Position numbers and translations under genes: made by a program | The notes under the pieces: generated by a model | What the model saw: only the letters and a program-made list of their open reading frames with translations | What the model was told of the DNA's origin: nothing | Database searches by the model: none | Part shown: positions 4,507 through 5,257 of the stretch, piece after piece | How positions within the stretch are numbered: the stretch's first letter is position 1 | How the letters are laid out: every line of letters begins with the position of its first letter | Assembly (NCBI GenBank): GCA_020354275.1 | Contig: CP070645.1 | Location: 1,517,428 to 1,522,684, forward strand | From: Dehalococcoidales bacterium | GTDB lineage: Bacteria > Chloroflexota > Dehalococcoidia > Dehalococcoidales > UBA2162 | Length of the DNA stretch: 5,257 bases | Reading direction: 5' to 3'

Positions 4507-5257
4507 CTAAACGGTTAACCTTCGCCTCATGGTGACCAGAGATATGGAGAAGAAGAGGATGGTATAGGCAATAATAATAGCCAGAAACACCAGGAGCTGA
4601 GGCTGAAGGTCCCCCGAAACGAAAGCCCTGGCCATGTTGACCATCGGTGTCAGGGGAACCACCAAGCTTATCTTCTGCACTACCTGGGGGAACTCATCCA
4701 GAGGGAAGAACACCCCGCTGAAGAAGAACATCGGCGTGATAAACAGGGTAAAGAAGTAGTTGAATTCATAGAAAGAAGGAACCAGAGAGGTGAAAAGCAT
4801 GGCTATCGAGGCGAACATCAGGCCTCCCAGAAATGCCAGCAATGGTATTAACAATGCCCAGGGTGAATGTACCAGCTGAAAGGCAGCCGCCACTGCCAGG
4901 ATTACGCTGCCCGTGATGAGAGAACGGGTCGCCCCCCAGAAGATTTCACCGGCAATGACATCCTCAACGTTCAGCGGGGTAGCGATAATGGCGTCATATG
5001 TCCTGCGTTCCTCCATACGGAAGAAACTGCCGTAGGTACACTCAAAGCTGGCGGCAAACATCCCATAGCTGGCGATAACACCGGGGGCAACAAATTCGAT
5101 ATAGCGCTGGCCGTCAACCAGGGCGACATAGGCCCCGAGACCCAGGCCCATAGCCAGCAGAACCATAACCGGCTCGGCTATTATACCGGGTGCCTCTGAG
5201 TGCCATAACCGGAAGAAAACATCCCGATTACGCTGCCACATTCGAATAAAACGCCAG
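4507..5257 (-). CDS. ABC-2 type transporter permease (NodJ/DrrB-like), 5' end off the window
   Basis: This is the membrane subunit of an ABC-2 exporter, which works with a separate ATPase to move lipids, polysaccharides, drugs or other hydrophobic compounds out of the cell. Counting from the methionine codon at 5241, 244 residues are seen. Hydrophobic segments lie at about 20-42, 48-66, 100-123, 127-152, 160-178 and 216-237, giving the six-helix ABC-2 layout. The cytoplasmic loop MEERRTYDAIIATPL (76-90) and the late SGVFFPLDEFP motif are typical of the NodJ/DrrB branch. The frame stays open upstream of 5241 to the window edge, encoding WRFIR, and no Shine-Dalgarno precedes 5241. The true start is therefore probably outside, a few residues further on. 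The partner ATPase gene would be expected upstream, off the right edge. The kinase gene follows after 67 bp with its own promoter. The substrate is unknown. Confidence 0.9.
   Translation of the reverse strand, partial: WRFIRMWQRNRDVFFRLWHSEAPGIIAEPVMVLLAMGLGLGAYVALVDGQRYIEFVAPGVIASYGMFAASFECTYGSFFRMEERRTYDAIIATPLNVEDVIAGEIFWGATRSLITGSVILAVAAAFQLVHSPWALLIPLLAFLGGLMFASIAMLFTSLVPSFYEFNYFFTLFITPMFFFSGVFFPLDEFPQVVQKISLVVPLTPMVNMARAFVSGDLQPQLLVFLAIIIAYTILFFSISLVTMRRRLTV

Overview
The window is a compact, roughly 50% GC bacterial chromosomal segment. Seven genes are complete or broken inside it, one gene is cut at the right edge, and there is possibly a gene tail at the left edge. No stretch of more than about 100 bases lacks a gene. 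There are no RNA genes, mobile elements or CRISPR arrays. The gene families, their short spacings, and the mix of bacterial genes with two archaeal-looking ones (a dUTPase and a UPF0200-like kinase) are reminiscent of Chloroflexota, especially Dehalococcoidia-type genomes. That placement is an inference from protein style, not a proven assignment.

Left part (1-1206): a small zinc-ribbon protein (+) follows a possible tail of an off-window gene. It converges on a Cof-type HAD phosphatase (-) that starts with TTG behind a good Shine-Dalgarno sequence.

Centre (1207-2709): a 51-bp divergent region separates the HAD gene from an archaeal-type dUTPase (+). It holds an extended -10 element so close to the dUTPase ATG that the transcript should be leaderless or nearly so. 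The dUTPase then converges, 9 bp apart, on a diacylglycerol/lipid kinase (-).

Right part (2710-5257, all -): reading in the direction of transcription, there is an ABC-2 transporter permease whose 5' end lies off the window, then a P-loop kinase of the UPF0200/dephospho-CoA-kinase-like type, then a dCMP deaminase overlapping it by 23 nt, then a RimJ/RimL-like GNAT acetyltransferase split by a frameshift, then the lipid kinase. The kinase-deaminase pair has its own near-consensus promoter (TTGCCA, 17 bp, TATAAT).

Functional reading: the dCMP deaminase (dCMP to dUMP) and the dUTPase (dUTP to dUMP) both supply dUMP for thymidylate synthesis. The overlap of the uncharacterised kinase with the deaminase suggests, without proving, a role in nucleotide metabolism. 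The window otherwise looks like ordinary housekeeping DNA. The points most worth a second look are the broken GNAT, the uncharacterised kinase next to the deaminase, and two promoters predicted to give very short or no leaders. I see no convincing new defence or mobile system.
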